DNA of 64,000 bases. Source: Sediminicola sp963974715 (GTDB lineage Bacteria; Bacteroidota; Bacteroidia; Flavobacteriales; Flavobacteriaceae). Of the stretch, positions 8,838 to 17,490 are shown piece by piece. How positions within the stretch are numbered: position 1 is the first letter of the stretch; the number at the start of each line of letters is the position of its first letter. Where the stretch lies: the NCBI GenBank assembly GCA_963974715.1, contig CAXBDK010000013.1, positions 62,001-126,000 of the forward strand, read 5' to 3'. The position numbers and the translations under genes are program-made. Below the pieces are notes generated by a model. That model did no database searches and was not told where the DNA came from. It worked only from the letters and a program-made list of their open reading frames with translations.

Positions 8838-10028
8838 ATGGAAAAGAAAATCAACAGACGCGATTGGCTAAAGGCCGGAATACTTACCGCTGGGGGAATT
8901 ACCCTGCTACCTTATATGGGATATGGGGAGGTTTCCAAAGTTCCCATTCGATTGGACCATCAGGGAAATGCCCTTTACAGCCCGTTCTTTAAGGAATTTG
9001 TTCCCAAAAGTTTTCCGGACACCGAGGCTTTATTGGCCAAATTGAATGCCAATGAGAACCCATACGGACCTTCCCCAAAAGCGATGTCCGCACTACGGGA
9101 AATGGCCCATATGGGCAACAGGTACGCTTGGCGGGAACTGTTCGACCTTATGGACAAGATAGCAGGGGAAGAAGGTGTAAAAGCCGAGAATATAATGATG
9201 GGGCCCGGTTCTTCGGATCTATTGGAAAAAACGGCCATGGTATTCTTTGCCAAGGGAGGAAATATCGTATCGGCGGATCCATCCTATATGTCGCTCATAC
9301 AAGTGGCCGAGGCCACTGGGGCAACTTGGAAAGCTGTTCCGCTCAAGGAAGATTGGTCCCACGACCTGAAAGCTATGGAAGCGGCCATTGATTCAGATAC
9401 CAAGCTTATCTATATCTGTAACCCCAATAACCCGACTGGATCCCTTACCAATACGGAAGAACTGCTGGATTTCTGTTCAAGGGTATCGGAAACAGTGCCG
9501 GTATTTGTGGATGAGGCCTATCTCGGATTTTTGGAGGACGGCGCCCAACAGAGTATGGTATCCCTGATCAATAAGGGGAAAAATGTGATCATTGCCCGTA
9601 CCTTTTCCAAAATACACGGTATGGCGGGCCTACGTGTTGGCTATGTGGTTGCACAGCCCGCTACACTTGATAGGATACAGGAAATCACAAGGGGCGGTAT
9701 GGGCATAGCCTACACTTCCATTTTTGCGGCCATGGCCAGTATGGACGATACGGAATTTCAGACAAAATCCAGAAAACTGAACGCCGAGGCAAGGGAATAT
9801 GTGTACGCCAGTCTAAAAGATATGGGAATTGAATACGTGCCCTCCGTTACCAGTTTTATTCTTTTTCCCATAGAAATGGATGGGAAAGTGTTCCTCGAAA
9901 GAATGACCGATCTAAAAGTAGGGGTAAGGGCCTTCAATATCATGGATAGGAATTGGTGCAGGGTGAGTATGGGCACCATGGATGAAATGAAAATTTTTAC
10001 GGATGCGCTAAAGGAGGTGCTTGTATAG
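8838..10028 (+). CDS. HisC-like class I/II aminotransferase with Tat signal
   Basis: 396 residues. The N-terminus KKINRRDWLKAGILTAGGITLLP is a twin-arginine signal. The mature enzyme has the fold-type I aminotransferase core: LNANENPYGPSP (69-80), NPNNPTG (195-201), D225/Y228 in FVDEAYLGF, Schiff-base K258 in RTFSKIHGMAGLRVGY, and R266 for the substrate carboxylate. It resembles histidinol-phosphate aminotransferase, but it sits outside any his operon and carries an export signal, so a biosynthetic HisC role is doubtful. The Tat route exports folded, cofactor-loaded proteins, which suits PLP. The true substrate is unknown. Confidence 0.85.
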   Translation: MEKKINRRDWLKAGILTAGGITLLPYMGYGEVSKVPIRLDHQGNALYSPFFKEFVPKSFPDTEALLAKLNANENPYGPSPKAMSALREMAHMGNRYAWRELFDLMDKIAGEEGVKAENIMMGPGSSDLLEKTAMVFFAKGGNIVSADPSYMSLIQVAEATGATWKAVPLKEDWSHDLKAMEAAIDSDTKLIYICNPNNPTGSLTNTEELLDFCSRVSETVPVFVDEAYLGFLEDGAQQSMVSLINKGKNVIIARTFSKIHGMAGLRVGYVVAQPATLDRIQEITRGGMGIAYTSIFAAMASMDDTEFQTKSRKLNAEAREYVYASLKDMGIEYVPSVTSFILFPIEMDGKVFLERMTDLKVGVRAFNIMDRNWCRVSMGTMDEMKIFTDALKEVLV

Positions 10029-10169
10029 CCCCTTAGCCCCTATTGGACACTTGAAAGCAATCATGATTTTGCCTGTTGTTCAAAGGAAATATGGACATCC
10101 ATATGTAAATATGTGCCTTATGGGCGAGGGAGCCTCCTAAAATTCCCACATTGATAATTTTATTTAAAT

Positions 10170-11342
10170 ATGAACTTTGCCCTGCAAAAAACACTGGAAC
10201 TTTTTTTGATAATCCTATTGGGCGTGGTACTGCAAAAAAAGGTGAACGCCAAGAGCGGACTCAATGGGATCAAGACCCTTATTTTGAGCGTTGCCCTCCC
10301 AGCGACCATTTTTGTGGCCCTCCTAAAAATAGAACTCCAAGGTTCCCTTCTTATTTTTCCTTTGCTGGTGCTTGCCTTTAATCTGGTAATGCTGTTTTCG
10401 TCCCATTACCTACCTGGTTTTTCCGAACAAGGGGTGGGGGGTACCAAGAAAAGGACCTTGATGATGTTATTGCCCTCCCTTGCCCCGGGCCTTTCCTGTT
10501 TCCCATTTATAGTGGTCTACTTGGGAAATGATTCCCTTGCATTGGCGGCATTGGCCGATGTGGGCAACAAAATTTTCGTGTTGATCTTACTGTATTTATT
10601 GGCCATGCATTGGTACCGGAAAAGGACTGTGGCACAAGAGGTGGTGTCCCGAAAAAACCGTTTTAAGGGCCTTTTGCTTGCCATGTTGAACGAGCCGATC
10701 AACTTGGTCATCATTGTTGCGCTGCTGCTCTTGGCCATTGGCGTGGACATGGCCTCGCTTCCAAATTTTTTGGGCAGTACCATTTCCAGTCTAAGTGTTA
10801 TGATGACCCCCTTGGTCCTTTTGTTCATCGGGCTGGCGGTACGGATACGGTTAAAGGAATTCGGTCTTATTTTTTTCCTGCTCACATGGCGCGCGGGAAT
10901 TGCCTTCTGCCTATCGGCCATCTTCCTTTTTCTAGTTCCTGCCCTGGCGCCCGCCATGGTGCTACTGCTTATTGTCTTTCCACAGAGCTCTTGCAGTTTT
11001 TGGCCATTTGCCCATATGAGCGGGGTCAGTGGTATGGAGGACAGGGACGGGCAGAAGGATCCTACCTTTGATATCGAATTTGCCGTTTCGGTACTGGCTT
11101 GCTCCCTTCCATTTTCCACGCTCTTGATCATTGGGGTGTTCTCTTTTAGCAACTTTTTTATAGACCCCCTGTCCCTGTTGTCGGTTGGAATTGGCATGAC
11201 ATTTCTTTCCTATCTTCCCAAAATGATAAAAAAAATGTTGGGAAGTAAAAGAAGGGACAAAAAAAGGGATGAAATCGAGGTGTTTCAGAATGTGGAAGGC
11301 TTTAAGGCAGACCCTTCTTCCTCAAAAGAATGGGCAGGTTGA
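10170..11342 (+). CDS. AEC-family (auxin efflux carrier type) permease
   Basis: 390 residues and strongly hydrophobic, with about ten membrane segments (e.g. LELFLIILLGVVLQKK, LLIFPLLVLAFNLVMLF, NLVIIVALLLLAIGVDMA). The early KSGLNGIKTLILSVALPATIF and the mid-protein break resemble AEC transporters, which move malate, malonate or amino-acid-like anions. A charged cytoplasmic tail follows the last segment (KKMLGSKRRDKKRDEIE). The substrate cannot be read from sequence. It is 141 bp downstream of the aminotransferase on the same strand and may or may not be cotranscribed. Confidence 0.75.
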   Translation: MNFALQKTLELFLIILLGVVLQKKVNAKSGLNGIKTLILSVALPATIFVALLKIELQGSLLIFPLLVLAFNLVMLFSSHYLPGFSEQGVGGTKKRTLMMLLPSLAPGLSCFPFIVVYLGNDSLALAALADVGNKIFVLILLYLLAMHWYRKRTVAQEVVSRKNRFKGLLLAMLNEPINLVIIVALLLLAIGVDMASLPNFLGSTISSLSVMMTPLVLLFIGLAVRIRLKEFGLIFFLLTWRAGIAFCLSAIFLFLVPALAPAMVLLLIVFPQSSCSFWPFAHMSGVSGMEDRDGQKDPTFDIEFAVSVLACSLPFSTLLIIGVFSFSNFFIDPLSLLSVGIGMTFLSYLPKMIKKMLGSKRRDKKRDEIEVFQNVEGFKADPSSSKEWAG

Positions 11343-11420
11343 AACTTAGTGTACGTAGACCAAATATGAATGGGTGGGGTTGGGCTATCTATAATTTTAA
11401 GACATATTATAAGGTAGTTT

Positions 11421-11999
11421 TTAGGAATTGGCATGACCCTTTCTCATTCGCTTTGGTCCGTACCATAACCAAAATCCCGTAGCGGTAAAAATAAACAGGG
11501 CGGTGCCCATTACTGTGGTATAAAAAAGCTTTATCCACCCATTTTTTACGCCCAGATAATGGTCCAGAATAGATCCATCGTGCAACTTCTCTATATAATC
11601 GCCCCGTCTTTTTTCAATATAGAGCGGCTTTCCTGTGGCCCCATCCATTTGTATTCCCCAGAAATTGCCTTCAAAGGTAAATTTCAACATTCCCTTATTT
11701 TTTCTGATATCGATCCGGTCCACCGTTACGGGACCCTCCGCTGATATCGAATCCTTATAGACCTGTACGGCATTTTGATGTAACAGGTCCATCGGCAACC
11801 AGTTTTTAAAATCTTGTGAAACACCGGTCCTTGTTTCGGCCAGAATGATACCGGAGCTGTTTTTTTTCCAGCCAAGTAGCAAGCCGGTGACGGACATTAC
11901 AAAGAAAAAAACAAATAGCAATGCTCCCGTGGTCCTGTGTACCTTTCTAAATGTCCTCAATAATTTTGCCTGCTGTTTCCTTTTGTTCTCTTTTGACAT
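11421..11999 (-). CDS. PepSY-associated TM protein
   Basis: 192 residues. Helix 1 (about 20-42: HRTTGALLFVFFFVMSVTGLLLGW) is followed by a periplasmic PepSY-like domain (about 75-145: VDRIDIRKNKGMLKF, WGIQMDGATGKPLYIEKRR) and helix 2 near the C-terminus (FYTTVMGTALFIFTATGFWLWYGP). In Bacteroidota such proteins often accompany TonB receptors and iron or cofactor uptake, but no receptor is adjacent here. The 5' leader carries a structured element (12049-12137), which suggests post-transcriptional control. Confidence 0.85.
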   Translation of the reverse strand: MSKENKRKQQAKLLRTFRKVHRTTGALLFVFFFVMSVTGLLLGWKKNSSGIILAETRTGVSQDFKNWLPMDLLHQNAVQVYKDSISAEGPVTVDRIDIRKNKGMLKFTFEGNFWGIQMDGATGKPLYIEKRRGDYIEKLHDGSILDHYLGVKNGWIKLFYTTVMGTALFIFTATGFWLWYGPKRMRKGHANS

Positions 12000-12048
12000 G
12001 TACTTAATGCTGTTAACGGTAAGTTTATAAATTCACATAATGGGTATT

Positions 12049-12137
12049 GTTCCCTGATGCCGGGCATTGAAGTGGATCAGGTTTTTCCGTTGAATCTTAT
12101 GGGCCTGCCACAAGGTGCCTTAATTTTGACGGGGAAC
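12049..12137 (-). ncRNA. Structured leader RNA, TPP-riboswitch-like
   Basis: In the minus-strand 5' leader of the PepSY gene, GUUCC (12137-12133) pairs with GGAAC (12053-12049), closing about 89 nt. Inside are CCGU/ACGG, a GC-rich middle hairpin, and CCUGAU/AUCAGG. The 3' half reads AACCUGAUC...AAUGCC..GGC...AGGGAA in the order and spacing of the TPP (thi-box) consensus. The invariant CUGAGA of the 5' half is replaced by AUAAGA, and the GG of the pyrophosphate helix is missing. So the architecture (P1, P2, P3, P4, P5) is TPP-like, but ligand binding is doubtful. It could be a diverged riboswitch, a relict or coincidence. Confidence 0.35.
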
Positions 12138-12181
12138 ATTTTCATGGTAGGGAAGGGGTACTTTCAAGTTTAAAAATTAGA

Positions 12182-13291
12182 TCAGGTGGGAAGGGTTATG
12201 GTAAATTGTGCCCCCTCGTTCAATTTGCTCTCCAACTGTATGGATCCCCCCGCATTGGTAATGTGGTTATGCACCAGATAAAGCCCTATTCCGGTACTGT
12301 CCTTGTGATGATGAAATTTTTGGTTAAGCCTAAATATCCTATCCTTGACCTTATCCATATCAAAACCAAGTCCTTGATCCCTAAATATCAATTGAATCCC
12401 GTTTTCCAGTTTTTTGGAACGGATAAATATATAGGGGTCTTCATCAGGTTTTGAATACTTTATCGAATTTGTGATGAGGTTCAGGAAGATGCTTTCCAGA
12501 TAGGTCCTATTAAAATGGATTGTTCCTATTTCCGAAAAATCCACTTTAAAAATCGCTCCCGACTTTTCCACCAATGATCCAATGGACGCCTTTACCGAAA
12601 AAATGATATCCCGTAATCGCAATTCTTCCGCTGGGGCATGTAAAATATGGTTGTCGCCCAAGTTTTCCACAAAATCATCAAGTGTATGCTTAAGCCCCTG
12701 TGTGGCCAAGTGTACCAATTGCAAGAGTTCCAAGGTTTGGGGATCCTGTATTTTCGTTGTATCGACAAGGCTCATGAGCGTTACCAGATTGTTCACCGGA
12801 GATCTGAGGTCATGGGAGGTCCTATAGGTCAATTGAGTCAGTTCTTGGTTAGTTTTGGTAATATTGGCCAACAATAAATTGCGCTTGGCTTCCAATTCTT
12901 TCTTATGGGTAATGTCCTTTGCAATGGCATAGACCAGCTGCTCCTTGGGAAAGGGCATGGATGTCCATGACAACCATATTATGTCCCCATTTTGGGCAAC
13001 ATAGCGGTTCTCAAAGTTAAGAAGGGCATTGTTGCTTCTCAGACGGTTCCGGTGGTGATCGGTACGCATTCTGTCCTTTTTATGGATAAAATTGTTTATC
13101 GGCCTTTCTAGTAGAACTTCCAACGGGTACCCTAGAACTTTTATAAATGCGGGATTTACTTTTTTGAAATACCCATCAAAACCGGCAATGCAAAGGAAGT
13201 CTTTTGATAGTTCAAAAAACAGCCCCAACTGAAAAGCGGTCCCATTATCCTTTTTAGTGGAGTAATCCATATAGTTCTCCTTTGTTTTCAT
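12182..13291 (-). CDS. PAS-domain histidine kinase
   Basis: 369 residues, no membrane segment. One PAS/PAC (about 22-135: FFELSKDFLCIAGFDGYFKK ... AIAKDITHKKELEAK), then an H-box with LTYRTSHDLRSPVNNLVTL and a HATPase_c domain with N-box NLITNSIKYSKPDEDP, G1 FRDQGLGFDM and G2 STGIGLYLVHNH. It lies 9 bp downstream of the M14 peptidase gene, so the two are probably cotranscribed. No response regulator is adjacent (an orphan kinase). A second ATG at 13270 is preceded by AAGGAG and is an equally good start. Confidence 0.88.
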   Translation of the reverse strand: MKTKENYMDYSTKKDNGTAFQLGLFFELSKDFLCIAGFDGYFKKVNPAFIKVLGYPLEVLLERPINNFIHKKDRMRTDHHRNRLRSNNALLNFENRYVAQNGDIIWLSWTSMPFPKEQLVYAIAKDITHKKELEAKRNLLLANITKTNQELTQLTYRTSHDLRSPVNNLVTLMSLVDTTKIQDPQTLELLQLVHLATQGLKHTLDDFVENLGDNHILHAPAEELRLRDIIFSVKASIGSLVEKSGAIFKVDFSEIGTIHFNRTYLESIFLNLITNSIKYSKPDEDPYIFIRSKKLENGIQLIFRDQGLGFDMDKVKDRIFRLNQKFHHHKDSTGIGLYLVHNHITNAGGSIQLESKLNEGAQFTITLPT

Positions 13292-13300
13292 GGTTGTTTC

Positions 13301-15748
13301 TTAATGGACCATAAACAGGGCATTGGCAAAGAAGAGTTTTCCATTTTCCCAAAAGCCCCTGAAGAGAGGGTTGTCCACCATATAGACCACTTTGCCCCTT
13401 CCGTGGTCCTCAACTCCATAGATCAGGGTGTTTTCAATTTTCTTTTTAGCTTCACTTCCAGCAAATCCCGATACTGGAACAGCCTGTTTTTCCAAGTATA
13501 CCACGGTTCCCTGTTTTAGGTATCCGTAGGCCGCCGCCCCCAATTTTAAGGAAAAATAGGTTTTGTCATAGCCATAGGCCAGAGGATGGGTCACGTCTAC
13601 CTTTGCCTTAAAAATGGCACCGGTGATGGTATTTTTGATATCCTCACGTTCACTGTTTTCAAAGGACTCCAAGGTGATGCTGGTATCCTGTTCCATTTTC
13701 TTCGGTTGCAGCCCGAATCCCGTTTCCCCTGTAATTCCGTCAATGGCCCCACCCATTGCAATTAGTTTTCCGCCATTTTTTACCCAAGATTTCAGTGCGG
13801 ATAGTTGATCGGGCTTAAAAAATCCGTTGTACCTGCCCTCGGGAAGGATCAATATTCCATAGTCCGCCAAATTTACCCTTTGTAGGTAATCGCTGTCCAG
13901 AACCGTTACCGGATATTCCAACTGCTGTTCAAAGAAATGCCAGATTTCCCCAAATTGCAGGGTGCTAACTGGATTTCCCGAAAGAACTGCAACCTTGGGG
14001 GCTTTCAACATCTTCACATAGTCCGATCCAAAATCCTTGCCTTTATCAACAAAACCGGTCGATACGGCCGTAAGTTCTTTATCGCTGTGTTGCGCCGCAG
14101 CCTTTAGGACGGACGTAAAATTTTTATTGTTTTTATTGTCCGCCTGGGCAATGATCAGATTGCCCCTATCAAATTTTTGTTCGCCAATGGTAAAAGGCCG
14201 GTTCGTAAAGCGTACATGAACGCCCTCCTTTAAAAGTTCCGCCAGGAACCGTGCATCGTCCATACTGTTCCAATCGGAGAGGTAGGCATATGCATTAGGG
14301 TCCAGATCCGCTTGGCTTTTATCCATAACAGGATAGGGATCGCTGTCCATTATAGAAGTCGAAGCCACTGCATCCAGTCCATAGGCATAGGGAAGGGACC
14401 AAGCGGTAATATCATAGGTAAGGGAATCGCTAAGTTTTGCACTCGGTTCTAACAATACCTTTGCCAAAGTGCCCTTTACCTGATTGGTGGAGACTACCAA
14501 GCTTTTGTCGGAAGTCTTAAGGGTGGTGGTCTTTCCGTTGGCGTAATCGAAACCCTTTACACTTTCTCCATTGCCGATACCATATTTTATTTCATGCCTG
14601 TCCAAGAGCCTTGTCAGTGCCCTGATCTTGTCCTCCCCCCCGTTCAGTACAAAACTTTTGTATCCGCCGTCCTTCGGAAGATAGAACTTTTTAAATTCCT
14701 CGTTCAGTTTTTCCGCATTTCCCGAGGCCACTTCCACTGTGGAAAGTCCCGTGGTATGGTGGTGCGCTATCCTATCCTTTAGGGTGAGGGTATCACCGAT
14801 GCCTGTAATGATCCCCAGACCGGCACGACCACTTCCACCTTGTTCATAGGTCATTCCGATCGAGCCATTGTAAATGGGATAGGTGTCCCCATAACTTGGG
14901 TAAAATAGGTCGAAGACCTCTTTAGTGAAGTAGAACCATCCGTTTGCATCAAAATATTTCGCATGGTTTTTTCCCATGGTGACCTGAAAATCCCTTTGGA
15001 ACTGGGTTATCACCTCATGAAAGGGCTCGGCTGCAGGAGCAAAATAATAGGGATCGTCCACGCCCTGCTCATGAAAGTCCACATGTACGTGGGGCAACCA
15101 GCGGTTGAACATCTTTAACCGTTGTCTACTTTCCACTTGGGTCAGCCACGCCCAATCGCGGTTCAGGTCGAACATATAGTGATTGGCCCTGCCGCTCAGC
15201 CATCCCTCATGGTGCTCCTTACTGTTGGGATCTATATTGTTGGGGGTATTTTTGTTTTCATTGTACCAGTTTACGTACCGGTCACGTCCATCGGGATTGA
15301 TACAGGGATCCATGATGACCACGGTATTTTGCAAATAAGCTGACTTGGTGGTCAACAGTTCGTAAATGGTTGCCATGGAGGCTTCCGTACTTACACTTTC
15401 ATTGCCGTGCACGTTATAGCTCAACCATACGATCGCTTCTTTGGGACTGCCTTCCCCTTGGGTACTTTTTAGATGCGAAGTGCGGATTCCCTCGAGGTTT
15501 GCGATATTTTCAGGGGAAGATACATAGGCCAACAGCAATGGTCTCCGTTCGTTGGTCTTTCCATATTCCACGATCTGAACCCGATCTGGGGCAGCTTGGG
15601 AAAGGTATCTGTAATAATCCACTACCTCGTGGTGCCTGGTAAATTGGGTACCCAGTTCGTACCCTAAAAATGCCGAAGGGGATTTGATCTCTTGGGAATA
15701 GGCGGAAAGGCCACAGATAAGGAAGAGGGCACACAATAAATTTTTCAT
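13301..15748 (-). CDS. M14-family zinc carboxypeptidase, secreted
   Basis: About 815 residues from the ATG at 15748, chosen because it begins a clean signal peptide (MKNLLCALFLICGLSAYSQ); the frame is open up to 15787. The peptidase M14 domain occupies about 30-330, with the zinc pair in YNVHGNESVSTE (HxxE), substrate-loop residues in DPCINPDGRDRYV and a further His region HVHVDFHEQG. The C-terminal half (about 350-800) has a class-I-glutamine-amidotransferase-like segment (LADYGILILPEGRYNGF ... KNGGKLIAMGGAIDG), common in large Bacteroidota M14 enzymes. Predicted to be a periplasmic or extracellular protein-degrading enzyme. The substrate is unknown. Confidence 0.88.
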   Translation of the reverse strand: MKNLLCALFLICGLSAYSQEIKSPSAFLGYELGTQFTRHHEVVDYYRYLSQAAPDRVQIVEYGKTNERRPLLLAYVSSPENIANLEGIRTSHLKSTQGEGSPKEAIVWLSYNVHGNESVSTEASMATIYELLTTKSAYLQNTVVIMDPCINPDGRDRYVNWYNENKNTPNNIDPNSKEHHEGWLSGRANHYMFDLNRDWAWLTQVESRQRLKMFNRWLPHVHVDFHEQGVDDPYYFAPAAEPFHEVITQFQRDFQVTMGKNHAKYFDANGWFYFTKEVFDLFYPSYGDTYPIYNGSIGMTYEQGGSGRAGLGIITGIGDTLTLKDRIAHHHTTGLSTVEVASGNAEKLNEEFKKFYLPKDGGYKSFVLNGGEDKIRALTRLLDRHEIKYGIGNGESVKGFDYANGKTTTLKTSDKSLVVSTNQVKGTLAKVLLEPSAKLSDSLTYDITAWSLPYAYGLDAVASTSIMDSDPYPVMDKSQADLDPNAYAYLSDWNSMDDARFLAELLKEGVHVRFTNRPFTIGEQKFDRGNLIIAQADNKNNKNFTSVLKAAAQHSDKELTAVSTGFVDKGKDFGSDYVKMLKAPKVAVLSGNPVSTLQFGEIWHFFEQQLEYPVTVLDSDYLQRVNLADYGILILPEGRYNGFFKPDQLSALKSWVKNGGKLIAMGGAIDGITGETGFGLQPKKMEQDTSITLESFENSEREDIKNTITGAIFKAKVDVTHPLAYGYDKTYFSLKLGAAAYGYLKQGTVVYLEKQAVPVSGFAGSEAKKKIENTLIYGVEDHGRGKVVYMVDNPLFRGFWENGKLFFANALFMVH

Positions 15749-15815
15749 TGTTGGTAGTTGGGTTAGCTTTTGCCCAAATCTAACCATATCTTATCAATTT
15801 ATAAACATCTTAACG

Positions 15816-15823
15816 TATTTTTG
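15816..15823 (+). promoter_or_regulatory. bshC: Putative -7 element of the bshC promoter
   Basis: TATTTTTG matches TAnnTTTG and stands about 50 bp before the bshC ATG. A clear TTG at -33 is not visible. Confidence 0.35.
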
Positions 15824-15873
15824 GGGCGGTAAAATGACTTTAATTCTAACTTAGCCCCTTTTAAGACACCTTT

Positions 15874-17481
15874 ATGGAAAGCGATTGTATTCCGTTTAAG
15901 AACACCGGTTTTTTTTCCAGTTTGATTTTGGATTATTTGGAGGGAAAACCGGAACTGCTCCCATTTTACAACACACTGCCCACCTTGGGCAATTTTAAGG
16001 GCCAACTCTTGGAAAAAAAGGCCAATTACCCATTTGAAAATAGGGATATATTACAACGAGCTCTCTATGGGCAGTATAGGGATGTTTTTATTTCCGATGC
16101 TTCCCGTACCAATCTGGAACTGTTGGCCCATAAAAATACCTTTACCGTAACTACCGGCCATCAATTGAACCTGTTCACTGGCCCGCTTTATTTCCTTTAT
16201 AAGATCATCTCCACTATCAATCTCGCAAAAAAACTGAAGGTTGCCCACCCCGATCATGATTTTGTGCCCATTTATTGGATGGCGACCGAAGATCATGATT
16301 TTGAGGAGATCAATTATTTTAATTTCCATGGTAAAAAGATAAAATGGAACAGGTCCGCAACTGGTGCCGTGGGCAAATTGGATACGGAAGGGCTGAACGA
16401 TGTATTTGATATGTTCTGTCTGGAATTGGGCGGTGGACAGAATGCCCGGTTCCTGAAAGACCTTTTTAAAAGGGCCTACTTGGAAAACGACAATTTAACG
16501 GCGGCCACCCGATTTTTGGCAAACGAACTTTTTTCGGCCTATGGGCTGTTGATCTTGGACGGGGATGATAGGGAACTTAAAAAATTGTTGGTGCCCTACA
16601 TTAAAAAAGATATCTTCTCAAATTCGGCTTTCAAAGCTGTTGGCAAGACCGTGGAAAGCTTGTCGGCCTTGCCCGAAAAATATGAAATACAGGTTAATCC
16701 CAGGGAGATCAATTATTTTTACCTGGGCGATGGCCTTCGGGAACGGATCGTCGAACAGGATGGCGCCTACCATGTTTTGGGGACAAATCTTGTATTTAGC
16801 GGGGAGGAACTGCTCGACGAGATCGACAACTATCCGGAAAGGTTTTCCCCAAATGTGATCTCAAGGCCATTGTACCAAGAGGTCATCCTACCGAATCTCT
16901 GCTATATTGGAGGTGGCGGCGAAATCGCCTATTGGCTGGAACTGAAGCAATTCTTTGATGAAATGGAGGTGGATTTCCCCTTGCTGCTGCTGCGGAATTC
17001 CGTTTTGGCCATCAATAAAAAACAGAAGGACAAACTGCGTAGGATGAAGGTGGATGTGGCAGACCTTTTCCTGAAACAGAGCAGTTTTATCAATAAAAAA
17101 ATAAGGGCCATTTCCAATATCGATATCGACCTATCGCCCCAAAAACAATTTCTAAGGGAACAGTTCAAGGGACTGTATGAATTGGCGAAACAAACGGATT
17201 CCTCCTTTTTGGGCGCCGTGGGTGCACAGGAGGCAAAACAGTTGAAAGGATTGGACGTCCTGGAAAAAAGGTTGTTGCTAGCACAAAAAAGAAAGTTAAA
17301 GGATCATGTTATGCGGATGACCGCCATTCAGAACGAGCTGTTTCCCAATCGGTCCCTACAGGAACGGAACCTTAACTTTTCGGAACTTTATCAGGAATAT
17401 GGGGAAAGGTTGATTCCCGTATTGATGGATAGCTTAGATCCCCTCTGTGGAACGTTTACCATTCTTACGATGGATCAATAG
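15874..17481 (+). CDS. bshC: Bacillithiol biosynthesis cysteine-adding enzyme BshC
   Basis: 535 residues, the usual length of BshC. Diagnostic blocks are TTGHQLNLFTGPLYFLYK (about 92-109) and YWMATEDHDFEEIN (about 133-146), a Rossmann-like core, and a C-terminal coiled coil (AQKRKLKDHVMRMTAIQNEL). BshC is thought to ligate cysteine to glucosaminyl-malate to give bacillithiol, the low-molecular-weight thiol that many Bacteroidota use in place of glutathione. bshA and bshB are not in the window. The following glycosyltransferase gene starts 9 bp after its stop, suggesting cotranscription. Confidence 0.95.
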   Translation: MESDCIPFKNTGFFSSLILDYLEGKPELLPFYNTLPTLGNFKGQLLEKKANYPFENRDILQRALYGQYRDVFISDASRTNLELLAHKNTFTVTTGHQLNLFTGPLYFLYKIISTINLAKKLKVAHPDHDFVPIYWMATEDHDFEEINYFNFHGKKIKWNRSATGAVGKLDTEGLNDVFDMFCLELGGGQNARFLKDLFKRAYLENDNLTAATRFLANELFSAYGLLILDGDDRELKKLLVPYIKKDIFSNSAFKAVGKTVESLSALPEKYEIQVNPREINYFYLGDGLRERIVEQDGAYHVLGTNLVFSGEELLDEIDNYPERFSPNVISRPLYQEVILPNLCYIGGGGEIAYWLELKQFFDEMEVDFPLLLLRNSVLAINKKQKDKLRRMKVDVADLFLKQSSFINKKIRAISNIDIDLSPQKQFLREQFKGLYELAKQTDSSFLGAVGAQEAKQLKGLDVLEKRLLLAQKRKLKDHVMRMTAIQNELFPNRSLQERNLNFSELYQEYGERLIPVLMDSLDPLCGTFTILTMDQ

Positions 17482-17490
17482 GGACACAGT

